From Isoetes taiwanensis (lineage: Eukaryota > Streptophyta > Lycopodiopsida > Isoetales > Isoetaceae): a stretch of 64,000 nucleotides of DNA. The position numbers and the translations under genes were made by a program. Positions 35,301-46,347 of this stretch are shown in pieces (the first letter of the stretch is position 1; the number at the start of each line of letters is the position of its first letter). The stretch lies in assembly GCA_021234155.1 (NCBI GenBank), contig JAJEKV010000002.1:16219428-16283427 (forward strand), given 5' to 3'. A model generated the notes under the pieces. That model ran no database searches, was not told the origin of the DNA, and saw only the letters and a list, made by a program, of their open reading frames with translations.

Positions 35301-37058
35301 TTCTTATATGAAGACATTTATCTTAAAACCATATCATGAGCTGGAAGCAATAACCAAAGTTTGCACCAAATGTACATATCACACGGAAACCATTGAGGTG
35401 CACCCAACAGGTGGCACCAAGAAATGCTGCAAACTGGGCGCTTATGGGTATATTATGTATGATCTGCAACTGGAATCTGCAGGTATTTATATTAAGAAGA
35501 TTTGTTAAAGGTGTTAAAGTAGAGACAGTTTTCAGGTTGATGGGACGAGAAATAGCAAGAGAATCCTGAGATAATGATTGTGAATAAGATGAAGGCCTGC
35601 TTGCTTTAACTGAAGGATGAAATGGCAGTGTGCATAATATAACTAGTTGAGTGTTCAACTGCGCAACAAGAGCCGATCAAGTGCTTGGATATAAAAGGGA
35701 GCCAATCAAATGGTAAGATTTTGTGTACAGTACAAAATAAGTTGTCATAAAAATGAAAAAGTCGGAATGACTTAAATATTGGACAAAACAAGCATAATGG
35801 TCCTCGACTTAAATCATGAACTACCATACTTGTAAGTCTATACCTTTTTCAAATGTCAAACATACAAAATATAGAGAAGACTCTCCTTAATGTAACTTAC
35901 TCTCACTTGATTTGATAATAGCAGTATAAGATGCTCACTGTTTGGACTTCCCGACTATTTTTACCAATACGAGTAGTCAATTTCCCATCACTCCAGGTCC
36001 CAGCTCCACCCTATACATTTGTACAATAATGATGGTATAAAAATTGAAACTAAACTGTAATTATAACCAGAATGCAACATCAACAGTTTGTTTTCCTTCA
36101 ACTAACTACTACTACTTACAACTACAAAAAACGAGCATACCTCTCCGTAACAAAAGTTGCTTTCTGGATTCAGGATATGCCTGGCAATCAATTTGCCAAT
36201 GTCTCTGCCCCTCTGTTCTACTGGATAACCTCTCTCAACCAAAACTACTTCCACGTTCCTTTCTGCCAATACTAGGCTCGCAAATAAGCCAGCCGGACCG
36301 CTACCGACTATGATCACTCTGGCCTTCTTATGCATCGTAGAAAGATGTGTCCCTATGTTTAAGGACTTTAAAGATAGCACCTGTCCACTTTTATCAACAG
36401 TTTCATGCGGAACTTCGGATTCTTTCACCCCATGTCCTAAGCCTTGAATGTTATCTCTGTTTTCTAAGAATTCCAATCTTCCAGACCTTGGTTGAAGCCC
36501 CAACAAGATGGATTTCAATTCTGGTTTTTCCTTTAGAAAATCCTTCACATTCAAATCCACATTATAAACAAACTTGGGATCCTGGAAAAAAAAAGCCTTC
36601 TGTTTTGTGAGGAAAGGTCTTCAATTCAAATGAAAGAGCAGATAATTCCTTCAGTAAATACCTTGCGTGCATCAAATGCTTTGCGTGTCACTGTGAATGC
36701 TATATTTGGCAATGCAGATTTCTGCAGAAACACGAACAAATAATTGTAATGTGCCATAGAAGTCTGAAATCAAGGAGTAATAATAGCTTACCTGACAACC
36801 AAGAAAATCTGCAATCACGGCTAGTAGAGCATCAGAGACACCATAAGCATCCTTGCCAGGATCTCTATCCACAGGAACCTCTAGTCCAAACAGTCTCCAG
36901 AATCCATATTCCACTGGAGCTCTCTTCTTGAGACCAACTTTGGAGACTTTCAAAAAAATGGGCAGAGCAGTTTTGGAAGAAGTAAAGTTTGTAGTTTGAG
37001 AAGGCCGACGAATGCAAGCACAGCAATGGAAGGGAGGATAGACAAGCTGGATCACCAT
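29334..37058 (-). CDS. PDE327-like FAD/NAD(P)-binding oxidoreductase, thirteen exons
   Basis: Inferred exons in transcript order: 37058-36792, 36721-36662, 36581-36141, 36010-35939, 35180-35055, 33973-33776, 33324-33277, 33212-33066, 31682-31518 (or from 31730), 30592-30499, 29882-29764, 29657-29613 and 29531-29334. All are GT/AG with one open frame of 660 codons, 676 with the longer ninth exon. The order and motifs follow Arabidopsis At4g30720: LEVPVDRDPGKDAYGV near the start, a dinucleotide-binding VGSGPAGLFASLVLAE at about residue 200, GGAGTWSDGKLTTRIG, AVGHSARDVYSIL, CYSFCMCPGGQ, NGMSFSNRGSKWANAA, and C-terminal GLYPIGEGAGYAGGIVSAA. At4g30720 mutants are pigment defective, so a plastid role is likely; the N-terminus (about 45 residues, few acidic) could be a transit peptide. 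The substrate is not known for this family. The fully open frame and conserved motifs indicate a working gene. Confidence 0.88.
31635..31730 (-). repeat. 48-bp tandem duplication giving two in-frame acceptors for exon 9
   Basis: On the minus strand the intron end and exon start are present twice: TTTATGTAG before 31730 and TTTACGCAG before 31682. Each is followed by GT-GTTT--AC-AGCAC-CA-GTT-CTGAGCTCTG. Both acceptors keep the reading frame, giving 71 or 55 codons for exon 9. Confidence 0.8.
32341..32985. repeat. three-unit degenerate tandem repeat in an intron
   Basis: Units starting near 32341, 32533 and 32764 (roughly 190-230 bp) share GTGTCATGAATATTA, GTTTCATCCTTCCTA, CATTCATAAA and TTTGCTGCA blocks. 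They lie wholly within the intron between exons 8 and 9 of the PDE327-like gene. Confidence 0.8.
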
Positions 37059-38096
37059 AGTCCAGTTTTCCTAAGCTTTATCACTATTGGCAAAAGCTTG
37101 AAGAGTCTTCGGGGAGCCAGTGCTCATGTTTTCCTAGGACATGTCCGTTTTAAGACTGAAAAATCTTCACGTATAACAACTTGGAGATAAATCTGCTTTG
37201 GACGGACGGGCAGGGCCGTTGGTTATGATCCACAATGGCCGTGATCCGCCCACGACACCAAGAGTGGCATATTCTTGGGGAGCCCGGCATTAGATCTTAA
37301 CAAGAGACCATTAGTTGATGATGTTATGCATACTAATGGACTTGACCATACTTAGGACACTCCTTTATTCCTTATTGTTTTTTTTGGTTCATTGGATTTG
37401 GGCATATTCTTAGAAATATGCCAGATCTAGGATCCACAAATATACACCTCACACCCTCGTATACTTGGATGCTCCCCTATGTATGTATATACATATGAAA
37501 ATACGTAAAGCAATGGCAAATACAGGGGCGCAAACCATTGCAAGGGAGAAAAAATATTTGGCAATCAGAGGCGTTCATTAGCTTCTGAACCTCTCCGGGC
37601 CCTCTTCTGCTTTGAACCTCTCCGAAATCTCCCAACCAAGCAAATCGGCTCAACATGTACATGAATTCAGGCGGGATAAATGCTTGGATGCTTGAATTTA
37701 GGCAGGATCAATGCAAACGCGGTAAATCACGCTTCTTCAGGACAGGTAAGCAAGCAGTGATTGTGCAACTAAGTAGGTTGGACTGTGCAACTAAGTAGGC
37801 CGGATTGTGCTTCTGCAGTCTGCATGAAAGCTCACAGCTTCATAGGCATAACAGACTTTACAGCCCGAACAACAACTCCGCTTGCTTCAATCCAGTGGGA
37901 AGAAAAAAAAGGCCTGCCACGATGCCTACTAGTAGAAGAGAAGCGTGACCTCGCCGGCCGCATGCTGTCAAGAAATTCTATTCTAAAGCCATTGATTAGA
38001 TACACAATTTTTTTTCACTTCAACCCCATCCCCCTTTTCTCGCCAAACCATTGACGAAATCTTACTCCAGAGATAATTTGGCAACCTTATCACCAT
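37059..38096. other. upstream region of the PDE327-like gene
   Basis: Presumed promoter and 5' UTR side of the minus-strand gene. A short duplication of GTGCAACTAAGTAGG lies at 37765-37799. No core promoter element can be assigned with confidence. Confidence 0.4.
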
Positions 38097-39445
38097 AATT
38101 TTAAACAAAGAATGTGGACCGTACAAGTGGCAAACACACTAACTAGCAGGGCAGAGGGAAAACAGAGCAGAGACACAAATTGAACTCCGTGAGTGATCGA
38201 AGCAGGCAGAATCCAATAGTTCAAACCCAGACTTCACATCGTGAATCAAAACACAATGATTCAAATTCGAATTCCAAATCGGTGAATCAAAATACAGTGA
38301 TCCAAGACCCAGATTCCAAAACGGTGAATCAAAACCCAGAAGCAGCAGGGAAGATCAAAGCTTCAAAACCACAATTCGGCGGACAAAAAGAATGCCACAG
38401 ACTCATCGCATGCAGGCAGACCTCTCCGGGCAACAAAAAAAAATGGCAGCTCTAGCAGCCTAAATTGGTGACGGATTTAGTTCAAAAAAACATTCTGTAC
38501 AAACAAAACTTATCTGAGAAATACCTACACAACGTACATGCACTTTTCGCAATCTAAAAAGGAAGCTCCATCATAAAAGTTCTTACAAAAAGACAAATTT
38601 CCTGTCCTCACAAGAAAGAGTGACTGTATTCATCTCTTCCATATTTAGAACAGATGAGAATTGGAGTTCGATCGTTCAAAAAGACCTCTGCAAGGACAAA
38701 TTGTTGAAGAGATACCGTACTTCATGTTAGTTGTACCATTTAAAAGGTACGCAAGTCCAAAAACATTAGGGAAAAACGGAAAAGTATGAACAACAGCAAA
38801 AAATAAACTAGCCTAGGGTCCCTCGGATCTTTTTGTAAATCATTTTCTGCTAAGCCATTATGGCTGGTAGAATCATTATGAGAAGGATCAAATCAATCAC
38901 ACCTGGAGTTCCTAAGTCTCTGGTGATGATGTGCAAGATTAACCGACATGCTTTGGCTGACGAGCACAGATCCCTCTATGGTTGCACCACTAGAACGAGT
39001 GTTGCTATTTGGAGGCACCAAAGAACCAGTGTTGCTATTTGGAAGCACCAACAAGTAGCACAGCACCACGCGGCTCTCAAACTCCTTTGGCATAACATAA
39101 AAGAATTTGTTGAGCAGAGGAACTTCATGAAACACCTCAACAATGGTCATGCAACAAATACCATCTTTGAAGAACCTTACACTATTCTCGTTATACAAAG
39201 CAGAACGACAATACGGAAGGGATACATTGAACTTATGGCTGCAGTATATACCTTCACCATGAGCTGCTCCAACTGACATATAACGTGAGCTGCTCATGGA
39301 TCTAATCCCATTCCTTAGAATAGAGTACCAGTTACCACCTTGGCTGCCATGGAATGCAAAAAAGGATTTTTGCCCAGCAATATCTTCCTTCTCAGGTGTA
39401 TCTTACAACTCTGCAAACTGAGCTATTGTACCTTCAATGTTAAGT
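38097..39445. repeat. segmental duplication, copy 1 (1.35 kb)
   Basis: Matches 58618-59935 in the same orientation with a few per cent difference by eye. Relative to copy 2 it has 16 extra bases at about 38127 and 24 extra at about 39089. Homology stops abruptly at 39445. It includes a plus-strand tandem repeat near 38230-38345 (GATTCAAATTCGAATTCC-like, then CCAAGACCCAGATTCC) and a minus-strand PARP-like fragment. Confidence 0.92.
38893..39440 (-). pseudogene. PARP-like catalytic fragment, copy 1
   Basis: Minus strand. The frame carries the PARP6/8-type core: FHGSQGGNWYSILRNGI, the G-x-GIY block (AAHGEGIYCSHKF) and LVLPNSNTGSLVPPNSNT after the last strand. Compared with copy 2 it has a TAA at the codon that is Tyr in copy 2 (just before DTPEKE) and loses all sequence upstream of 39445. 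It keeps eight residues (around FFYVMPKE) that are typical of the family and are missing from copy 2. Not expressed as a full protein; the segment after the stop is open to 38893. Confidence 0.7.
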
Positions 39446-40222
39446 CTATGACATATTCTATCATTTTAAGATTATATATCATGTTTAATTTTTCTTAATA
39501 CTTATAATTTTTATAAGTTCTAATTATATAACTTTAACTTTAAATTTAAAGTATAATTGTTATAGAAACATAAACAATTGCTTTCTAAACTAATTTTCAG
39601 GAAAATCTATTTAGAATAGACATTTCAAGAATATCAATCTTGTTAATTTGAGATTTTCCGATTTGGTGGAAAATATTTTTGGTATTTTTTTAAGGTCGAT
39701 TTGCTAAGGTTATAGGGATTTTGTTTGCCGGAAAACATTTCCGGTCTTCCAAATATCGAAGAAAAATTTTAAGTGCGATTTTGGGTTTTTGGTGTTCATT
39801 TATTTGGCTCGACCCTTATCCCGTCGAGAGGGTATATGGCATGGATGCCACACGCCTTCAAGAATCGGCATCCATCTGGGAGGCATCTGTCATGGCCAGT
39901 AAAGATATCCACTAAGGATTTTGAAGATTGGGTGCTTTTCAGTTATGTTTGTGGCTGAATTTGCAGAAAGAAGGGTTTTGCACGGCTCAAGCAAAATGAG
40001 CTTCTAGAGCCAAGTTTTACCCAGCATCGGCCTCTATCAGATTGTATTTCCAAGTAGACAGACCGAGCATGGCCTTGCAGATTATGGCATCGAAACGCCT
40101 TCCTGCTAATCTATTTAGTGGCCGAATCATTTCAGCCAGTGACGTTTTGATTCGTGAGTATTTATTTTGCTATTATTAATTTTCGTATTAGAGAAGGAAG
40201 CTTGATTTCATTTTCGGATTTC

Positions 40223-40290
40223 ATGTTCTAAACTTTGTGGCTTCGTAAAACCAGTGATGTTCTAAACTTTGTGGCTTCGTAAAACCAGTG
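40223..40290. repeat. 34-bp tandem duplication
   Basis: Two perfect units of ATGTTCTAAACTTTGTGGCT, continuing CGTAAAACCAGTG. Confidence 0.9.
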
Positions 40291-42231
40291 GCTTGCTCTA
40301 CCAGTGAGTAATGCTGGAATTGCACTGGCTCACATGTATTATTTGGCTGCAAATGTTCTTCACCATGGGTAAGGGCTTCCATCATAGAATTGTTCTTTAC
40401 AGCCTTTCACATGATTAATGAAATTTAGAGTTATTAATTAGGGTTAGTCATCTCTAGGCTACAAGATTCAGAGTTTGCAGAGTTTGCTCAAAGTGCTGCT
40501 TATCCGTTTAATGCTTAATGCTGGCATCCTAAATTTCAAGACAGAATTTTAAGGGAGGAGATAAACTGATCATTTGGATTAAAAAAAATCAGAGGATGGA
40601 AAAAGGATTGAAAAAATCAAGCATGTTCTGTGGTAGAACATGTATGGCTCCTTGAACAAATGAAGCATTTGGATTTGTCTATGTTAGAATAGATATGATA
40701 CAAAGGCTCCTTGGATCATCTTAGAAAGTTCATCATCAACACTAGGACCATGAAGCTTTGCATTCAACTGATAGTCTTGCATCAATTATATATCTCTAAG
40801 ACTCCTGTATTCAAAACCTAAGGATTCAATCTTTAAAAAATTAAACTGGAGTATAGCATGACTGTACGATTTTAGACAGCATATCCAAGGTTGCATTACA
40901 GTAGCTTTGAATAAAGTTCTAAAAGTTCTCAAATAAAGGTTGCATGTAGAAAGGCAGGCCTTGGAAATAAAGGTTGTACAGGTTCTATTTCTCCTCAACT
41001 TATAGAAGGGCTTTAATAGAGGGAACTGATCATCTGGTTATGGCAGGGCCAGAAACAAGAAAAGCTATGGCAATGGAAGAGGTGCAGTTTCTATGGAGTT
41101 AATTACGGGCATTCATGCAGGTACCTCATTTAGTCGAAGGCCTGAGCTACTTTTCGGAAATAATTATTATGATATTTGTAACAATTAAGATCTTCTTTAT
41201 GTTAGATGTTGCTTCCTTTCATTTGTATGGAGTAATAGGTCGTAATTCCAATCTTAGGTAGAGAATTTAGGCAGCGGATAATGTAAAATATCATGTATGA
41301 TGCTTATGTAACATTATTATTTTCATATCAGTTTATTGCCGTCCTCTGCTATCATTTAAAAAGTTTTCTCTCATGTTTAACAGTTTGTTTAGTGGATTGT
41401 GGTTGATAACATAGATGATTTATAAGCTATTCAATATATCATTGAATCATTTATGGGATCAGCACAAATCCTCATCCAGTCTTTGCTGTAAGGAAATCTC
41501 CCTTTAGATCTTTCTGTTTGACTAGATGGGTTGTTTTTTATTTGTAGACAACTTTATAGAGCATAGGGACGATGCTCACAGTGCCTTCTTGCAGAATTCT
41601 GACAGAACCGTTTGCACCAACTTACTAGATTGAAGGATCTGGATTCTCTTAAGAAGAGACATGCATTTAACTTTTCTGTGTTTGTGTGTTACTATGAGGG
41701 TCTGATCTTTAGTATTAGTTGTTGGACTTGAAATGTGGAGAAGTAAAGGGCAAATTGCAAGGTTGTTTGAGCATTTTGGAGCTGTCTTTGGAGTGGATCT
41801 AGATTCCATTTGTGGTCCTCAGAACAGTGACATTTTCAAATTTGGAGTACTCCATAGCTAGCCACATGCATTCAAGCATTTTTTATTTTGGAGTGCTCCA
41901 TAGATAGCCACATGCACTGACATTGAAATCACTGACTCGCAATTGCTGCATAGTTATGCAAAGTTATTGCAGATAGATATAACTGAATGTATTTTGAGTT
42001 AATAGAGGCATGCCATTAGACCCTACTATTGCAAATTCTGGAATATAGTAATATTGAGAGCAATGTATTTTTATGCAGGTTTGTGCTTCGTTAAAAATAG
42101 TACAAGACTTGAATTGCACTGCTCATGATACTCTTAGTTTTGCATCTTTGCAATATAAAATCAAAGGTATTTTAGTGCTTTCTCAAATTTTAATTATAGC
42201 TTTCAATCAGTAGTTCTATGATAGGGATATG

Positions 42232-42462
42232 CACACAGTAGCAAATATATTTGGGCCCTTTCCACATGTATTAATTCAAATTTTCATTTGTCTTTTGTAG
42301 ATTGAAGTAACTATTTGGAGAGTGCTTCATGAATAGATGGATCTACACACAGTAACAGATATGTTGGTTCCTTGCCACATGTATTAATTTAAAATTTCAT
42401 TTGCATTTTTGTAGATTGAAGTAACAATTTGGAGAGTGCTTCATGAATAGATGGATAAGTAT
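42232..42462. repeat. about 115-bp tandem duplication
   Basis: Two diverged units containing TTCCACATGTATTAATT or TGCCACATGTATTAATT, TGTAGATTGAAGTAAC and GGAGAGTGCTTCATGAATAG. Confidence 0.82.
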
Positions 42463-43281
42463 ATGCCTCTTTTGTTGTGTGCTAATCGTGTTGCAGCAAT
42501 TCTAGATTTTGTATCTGTTTATAGGTAGATAACTATGTAAGAAGAGCCAAAACTATAATGATGATTATGACTATTTTATCTTTCTTACTAAATCTGCTTG
42601 GATTAGAGATAAAACAATCTGGTCTCCATCATGGTTATCTTAGCTACAATTGGTGGCCTTCATAAATTAGTAGCCTAGATGAAATCTAGGGCTTTTGAAT
42701 GTGATGCAGATACTTCTGACTCTTTTGTTGTGCAATTAATGTTGTTGCAGGATTATTTCAATGTTCTTTGAGGCTAAATCGACAAAAAGCCTGGTCTCTA
42801 TTTTCGCAATTCTGGCTACAACATTTGTAATAAATTCATAGCATGACAGAAGAGCATAGATCTGAATTCCCTTGGAGGTATATATCCCTTGGCGTCAAAG
42901 ACCATGATATCAGAGGACCATATGCAGATTGTAGTGAGGACCATGTGCAGAATCTAGGGAGCCCCACTTATTGATCAGTCTCCATCTCTGTAATAGAAAG
43001 TTTCAGTTGTCTACTTCCTGTGTCTAAGAAATTAATTGTTGCTATCAAAAGATGGCAGATATGGCAGTATAGTAGGTTTCATATTCCTGCCATTAGTAGC
43101 AAGCATCAATTGCATGTCCCACTTGGGTCTTGATCTGGGATCCAGTTTGTAAGGATCTCTATGTATCTACTCAAATTACAAAAATGATCAAACATGAATC
43201 TATTTGACATGCTTCAAAAGAGCCTATTGTTATGGGTTTCGAAAGCTACATATGGAATTCTTAATGAGATCTTAATTCAGG

Positions 43282-43470
43282 TCAAGATCCATATATATGC
43301 AAGATCAAGGTTAGTGGATGTGGTTTTACAGCTTGGAATTTGATTCTCTATCACAACATGCCCAATTGAGCTCAAGATCCATATATATGCAAGATCAAGG
43401 TTAGCGGATAAAGTTTTACAGATAATGTGCATGGGAATTTGATTCTTTATCACAACATGCTCATTTGTTT
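43282..43470. repeat. about 90-bp tandem duplication
   Basis: Units begin TCAAGATCCATATATATGCA at 43282 and 43372; the second has a small insertion. Confidence 0.85.
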
Positions 43471-45021
43471 ACGTGACCAAGTTTGCACCCAAGATATGAT
43501 ATTTTTAGCAGATCAAAAAGTGAGTCTCTATTCACTTCAAGACATAGGTGCAGGTATATTTTGAAGAAGTTTGCATGTATATTCTCATCACGGACACTGG
43601 ACACTGGTAACTCCCAGTTATAAGAAATGCAAAGTTATGCTATGTATTGTTCGCATTTCTAAACATTGTGGTTGTGGTATATTGAACAACAGACGCTAAA
43701 CTGAACTGCACGATCCTAATATGAGCATAGCCAGCTTTTTGTTTTTCGCAGATGCTATAGAATATAAGGAATCGAACGTGGACAGAGCAGAGGTATAGAG
43801 AGCGCAAGGAATTAGTCTATTGTCTCAGATGACAAAAAAGATTAAAGAGACCTTGGAAGCTGAAGCTCTCGGGGATTTGATTGAAGCTTGGGCATTTTTT
43901 ATCTACATACAACAAATAGCTCACAAACGTGCTGCAAGCTCATAGTTTCAAAGCAAATGGCAGTTATTGTACTTGCTTTGCTTTGCTTTGTCTGGAAAGC
44001 ATAGAAGTGCAATCTTATTAGGCTTTGAATCTACTGCAAAACAGAAGGGAAAACGAGCTTAAGCTTGCATATGGCCATCATAATTTCAAACCATGTTGGC
44101 ACCAGACCATTGAAGTTATGCTCTTGTAGCTAGAGCAACCAGCGTCCAAATAACTAATGTCAACAACTTCAATCCGTCTCCCCCCCAAGAAAGGGCTTTT
44201 AAAACAGAGCATTAGGCTAGCATTTTATCTATTTCATATGCTCATGATACAATTCTTATGGCTATTTAAATGGCAGTTTTACCATTATAATCGGCCACAA
44301 AGAATGATGCAATTGAATACACGTCTTTCTAATTACTAGGGCTAGGACAATGTTGTTCAATGCACATATGATGAAGTACAATATGCTTATTTACCACAGA
44401 GAATCAAAAGCTACCTCTAGCTTTTTATTTGCTACAAAGAAGTCTTGGTGAATCGTGTCAATCCCCTCAAGGAATGAATGTACCAAATATAAGGTTGAAT
44501 TCTTAAGAAACACACACAATGTTTGATACTATTTGCAATCGCATGTATCAAACTATACGATAGTTTCAAAAGGCATTATTGATAATATGCTTAAAATGTC
44601 AATAAACCCCAAGGAAACATATAGGGGTTGCCATCACCATGGTACATGCCAAACTTGGAGAACGCCAAAAAGCCCTCGGTTGTATCAAAGAAATCCAATT
44701 TCGATTGTATCAAAGAAATGCGATTACTGACTTTTACTTTTGACAAATGCTAAATATGTGTAACAAGCATGCTTCTATTGTCTCTTGACAATTACTCTCC
44801 CTAACGCTCAACCCTAACCATTGCAACTTTACTTTTAAGGTCAAGCACATTTTAGAACTTTTAATTTGGCCTACGCAGATGCAGAGTAATTATGACTAAG
44901 CAAATTTAATGATACTACCCACTACCCACAAGTAATTAAGTGAATGTATATCTGCAATTTCCTATATATGTGCCATTCCTCAATTAACAATATTGTTACA
45001 AATGCTTCTTATCTCATATGC

Positions 45022-45140
45022 CAAAGATATAATTGCATTAAAATTAGAATTACACACCTTAGCGATGGGCCATGTGGTTGTCAAAGATATAATCGCATTA
45101 AAATTAGAATTGCACACATTAGCAATGAGGGTCCATGTGG
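45022..45140. repeat. 60-bp tandem duplication
   Basis: Units begin CAAAGATATAAT(T/C)GCATT at 45022 and 45082. Confidence 0.85.
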
Positions 45141-45571
45141 TTTTGTATGATCGAGTGCTCAAGTCTTAAAATGTTGCTATGGCTCCTTATCATATAGGTT
45201 TTCCAAATTGCAAAGTCTTGCAAATCTTATGGTTAGCCTATAACGAAACAATTACATGACAAACTCCAATAGTTAGGTACCACTAGAAGATATCTTCTTT
45301 GTAATACTATGTATAACAACTACTATTCTTTAAAAAAAAAATGGAGCTTATCACACTATCTATGGAGAATAAGACTTTTGTATCTTATAACTCTGACAGC
45401 TTATATTTGACACAAATTGCACTCCCCCCCAATGCCTATTTTGATAAGAGTAGGTGGTTCATGTTCATGCTAAAGGCAAAGTGCTCAATATGTCACCATA
45501 TATCTGACACAACTTGCACCTGCTCTCCAAGGCCATTTTGGTTACAAAATGCTTTTCAGGTTGGTGCTAAA

Positions 45572-45600
45572 GCCCGGCAACGCCGGGCATCCATAACTAG
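45572..45600 (+). mobile_element. Helitron-like 3' terminus
   Basis: A GC hairpin (GCCCGGC AAC GCCGGGC, 45572-45588), eight AT-rich bases, then CTAG at 45597-45600 followed by T. This is the arrangement of plant Helitron 3' ends (hairpin close to CTRR, inserted before T). The GC hairpin stands out against very AT-rich surroundings. The matching 5' TC end has not been located, so element length is unknown. Confidence 0.62.
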
Positions 45601-46244
45601 TAACATTTTAATTTTCAACTAGTTCTTAACAAATTTAAAATTTGGCAATTAGAATAATTTGTAAATAAAATATAATGGTTTGATAAGTTAGTGACTTAAA
45701 ATCATATATGAATTTCACAATTTACAAACTCTTAGTGCTTTAAAAATACTTTAACTAGCAAAAAGGCACGCCAGAGGCCATAGAAAATATTCAAGTGATG
45801 GTATTTGCAATTAGGTTTTTGAAATGTGTAGTAACATTCTCTGAGAGCAGGCTTGAGCTTTCTGGATAGAATAAAATATGTGTGTCTTAAAAAACATCTT
45901 TTGTTATACTGCAGTTCATGTGTTCCTGGACTTGATGCCAAACAATGGTGGCATAGCATTGTATGTTAGGGTTTTTGCTCCCATAAATGATATCAACGAG
46001 GACTTCATGACTTCATGCTTGAATTTATTTTCTTTCTTGAAATTTCTCTTTCTTGTTTGCATTATCAAATTTCTTTGTGATTTGAAATTTTATGCTATTA
46101 GATATACTAAATCTTGCATATTCATCAAATGCAACTTTCCTATGCAATAATGCAATTATTGCACTCAAATAGTAAGGTACCCAATGTGTACATAATGTGC
46201 AAAATATTGAGCAAAGTAATAATCCATAGCATGAAAGGTTAGAT
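45601..46244. other. AT-rich intergenic, no gene seen
   Basis: No recognisable features between the Helitron-like end and the interrupted tandem repeat. Confidence 0.45.
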
Positions 46245-46347
46245 GATTCATATTTGCGCTATTAAATGTTATGAAATAGAGCTTCCTTCTTTTGCATCTA
46301 CACTTGTTGCATAATATAAAAGCTTAGCCGATTCAAATTTGTGCTAT
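46245..46347. repeat. 85-bp tandem repeat, interrupted by the LINE
   Basis: Unit 1 is 46245-46329 (GATTCATATTTGCGCTATTA). Unit 2 starts at 46330 (GATTCAAATTTGTGCTAT), is split by the LINE after 46347, and resumes at 50610 (TTAATGTTATGAAATAG) to about 50656. Confidence 0.85.

Larger units (their letters stand above)
39446..45571. other. AT-rich region without a recognised gene
   Basis: Six kilobases with no convincing exon. It contains short tandem duplications (next entries) and a repeated GGAGT-CTCCATAG-TAGCCACATGCA phrase at 41845-41910. Short open frames on both strands have no domains. It could be the interior of a non-autonomous Helitron ending at 45600, but no 5' end was identified. 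Confidence 0.4.

Noticed and set aside
38180-38455. Plus-strand Asn/Ser-rich frame (MNSVSDRSRQNP) present in both segmental copies
   Set aside because: It contains a DNA-level tandem repeat and loses frame near its end in copy 2. Presence in both copies is explained by the duplication.
39434-39470. TCTATGACATATTC at 39446 as the Helitron 5' end matching the 45600 terminus
   Set aside because: The preceding base is G, not A, and sequence after 45600 does not resume the duplicated PARP segment as a clean insertion would.
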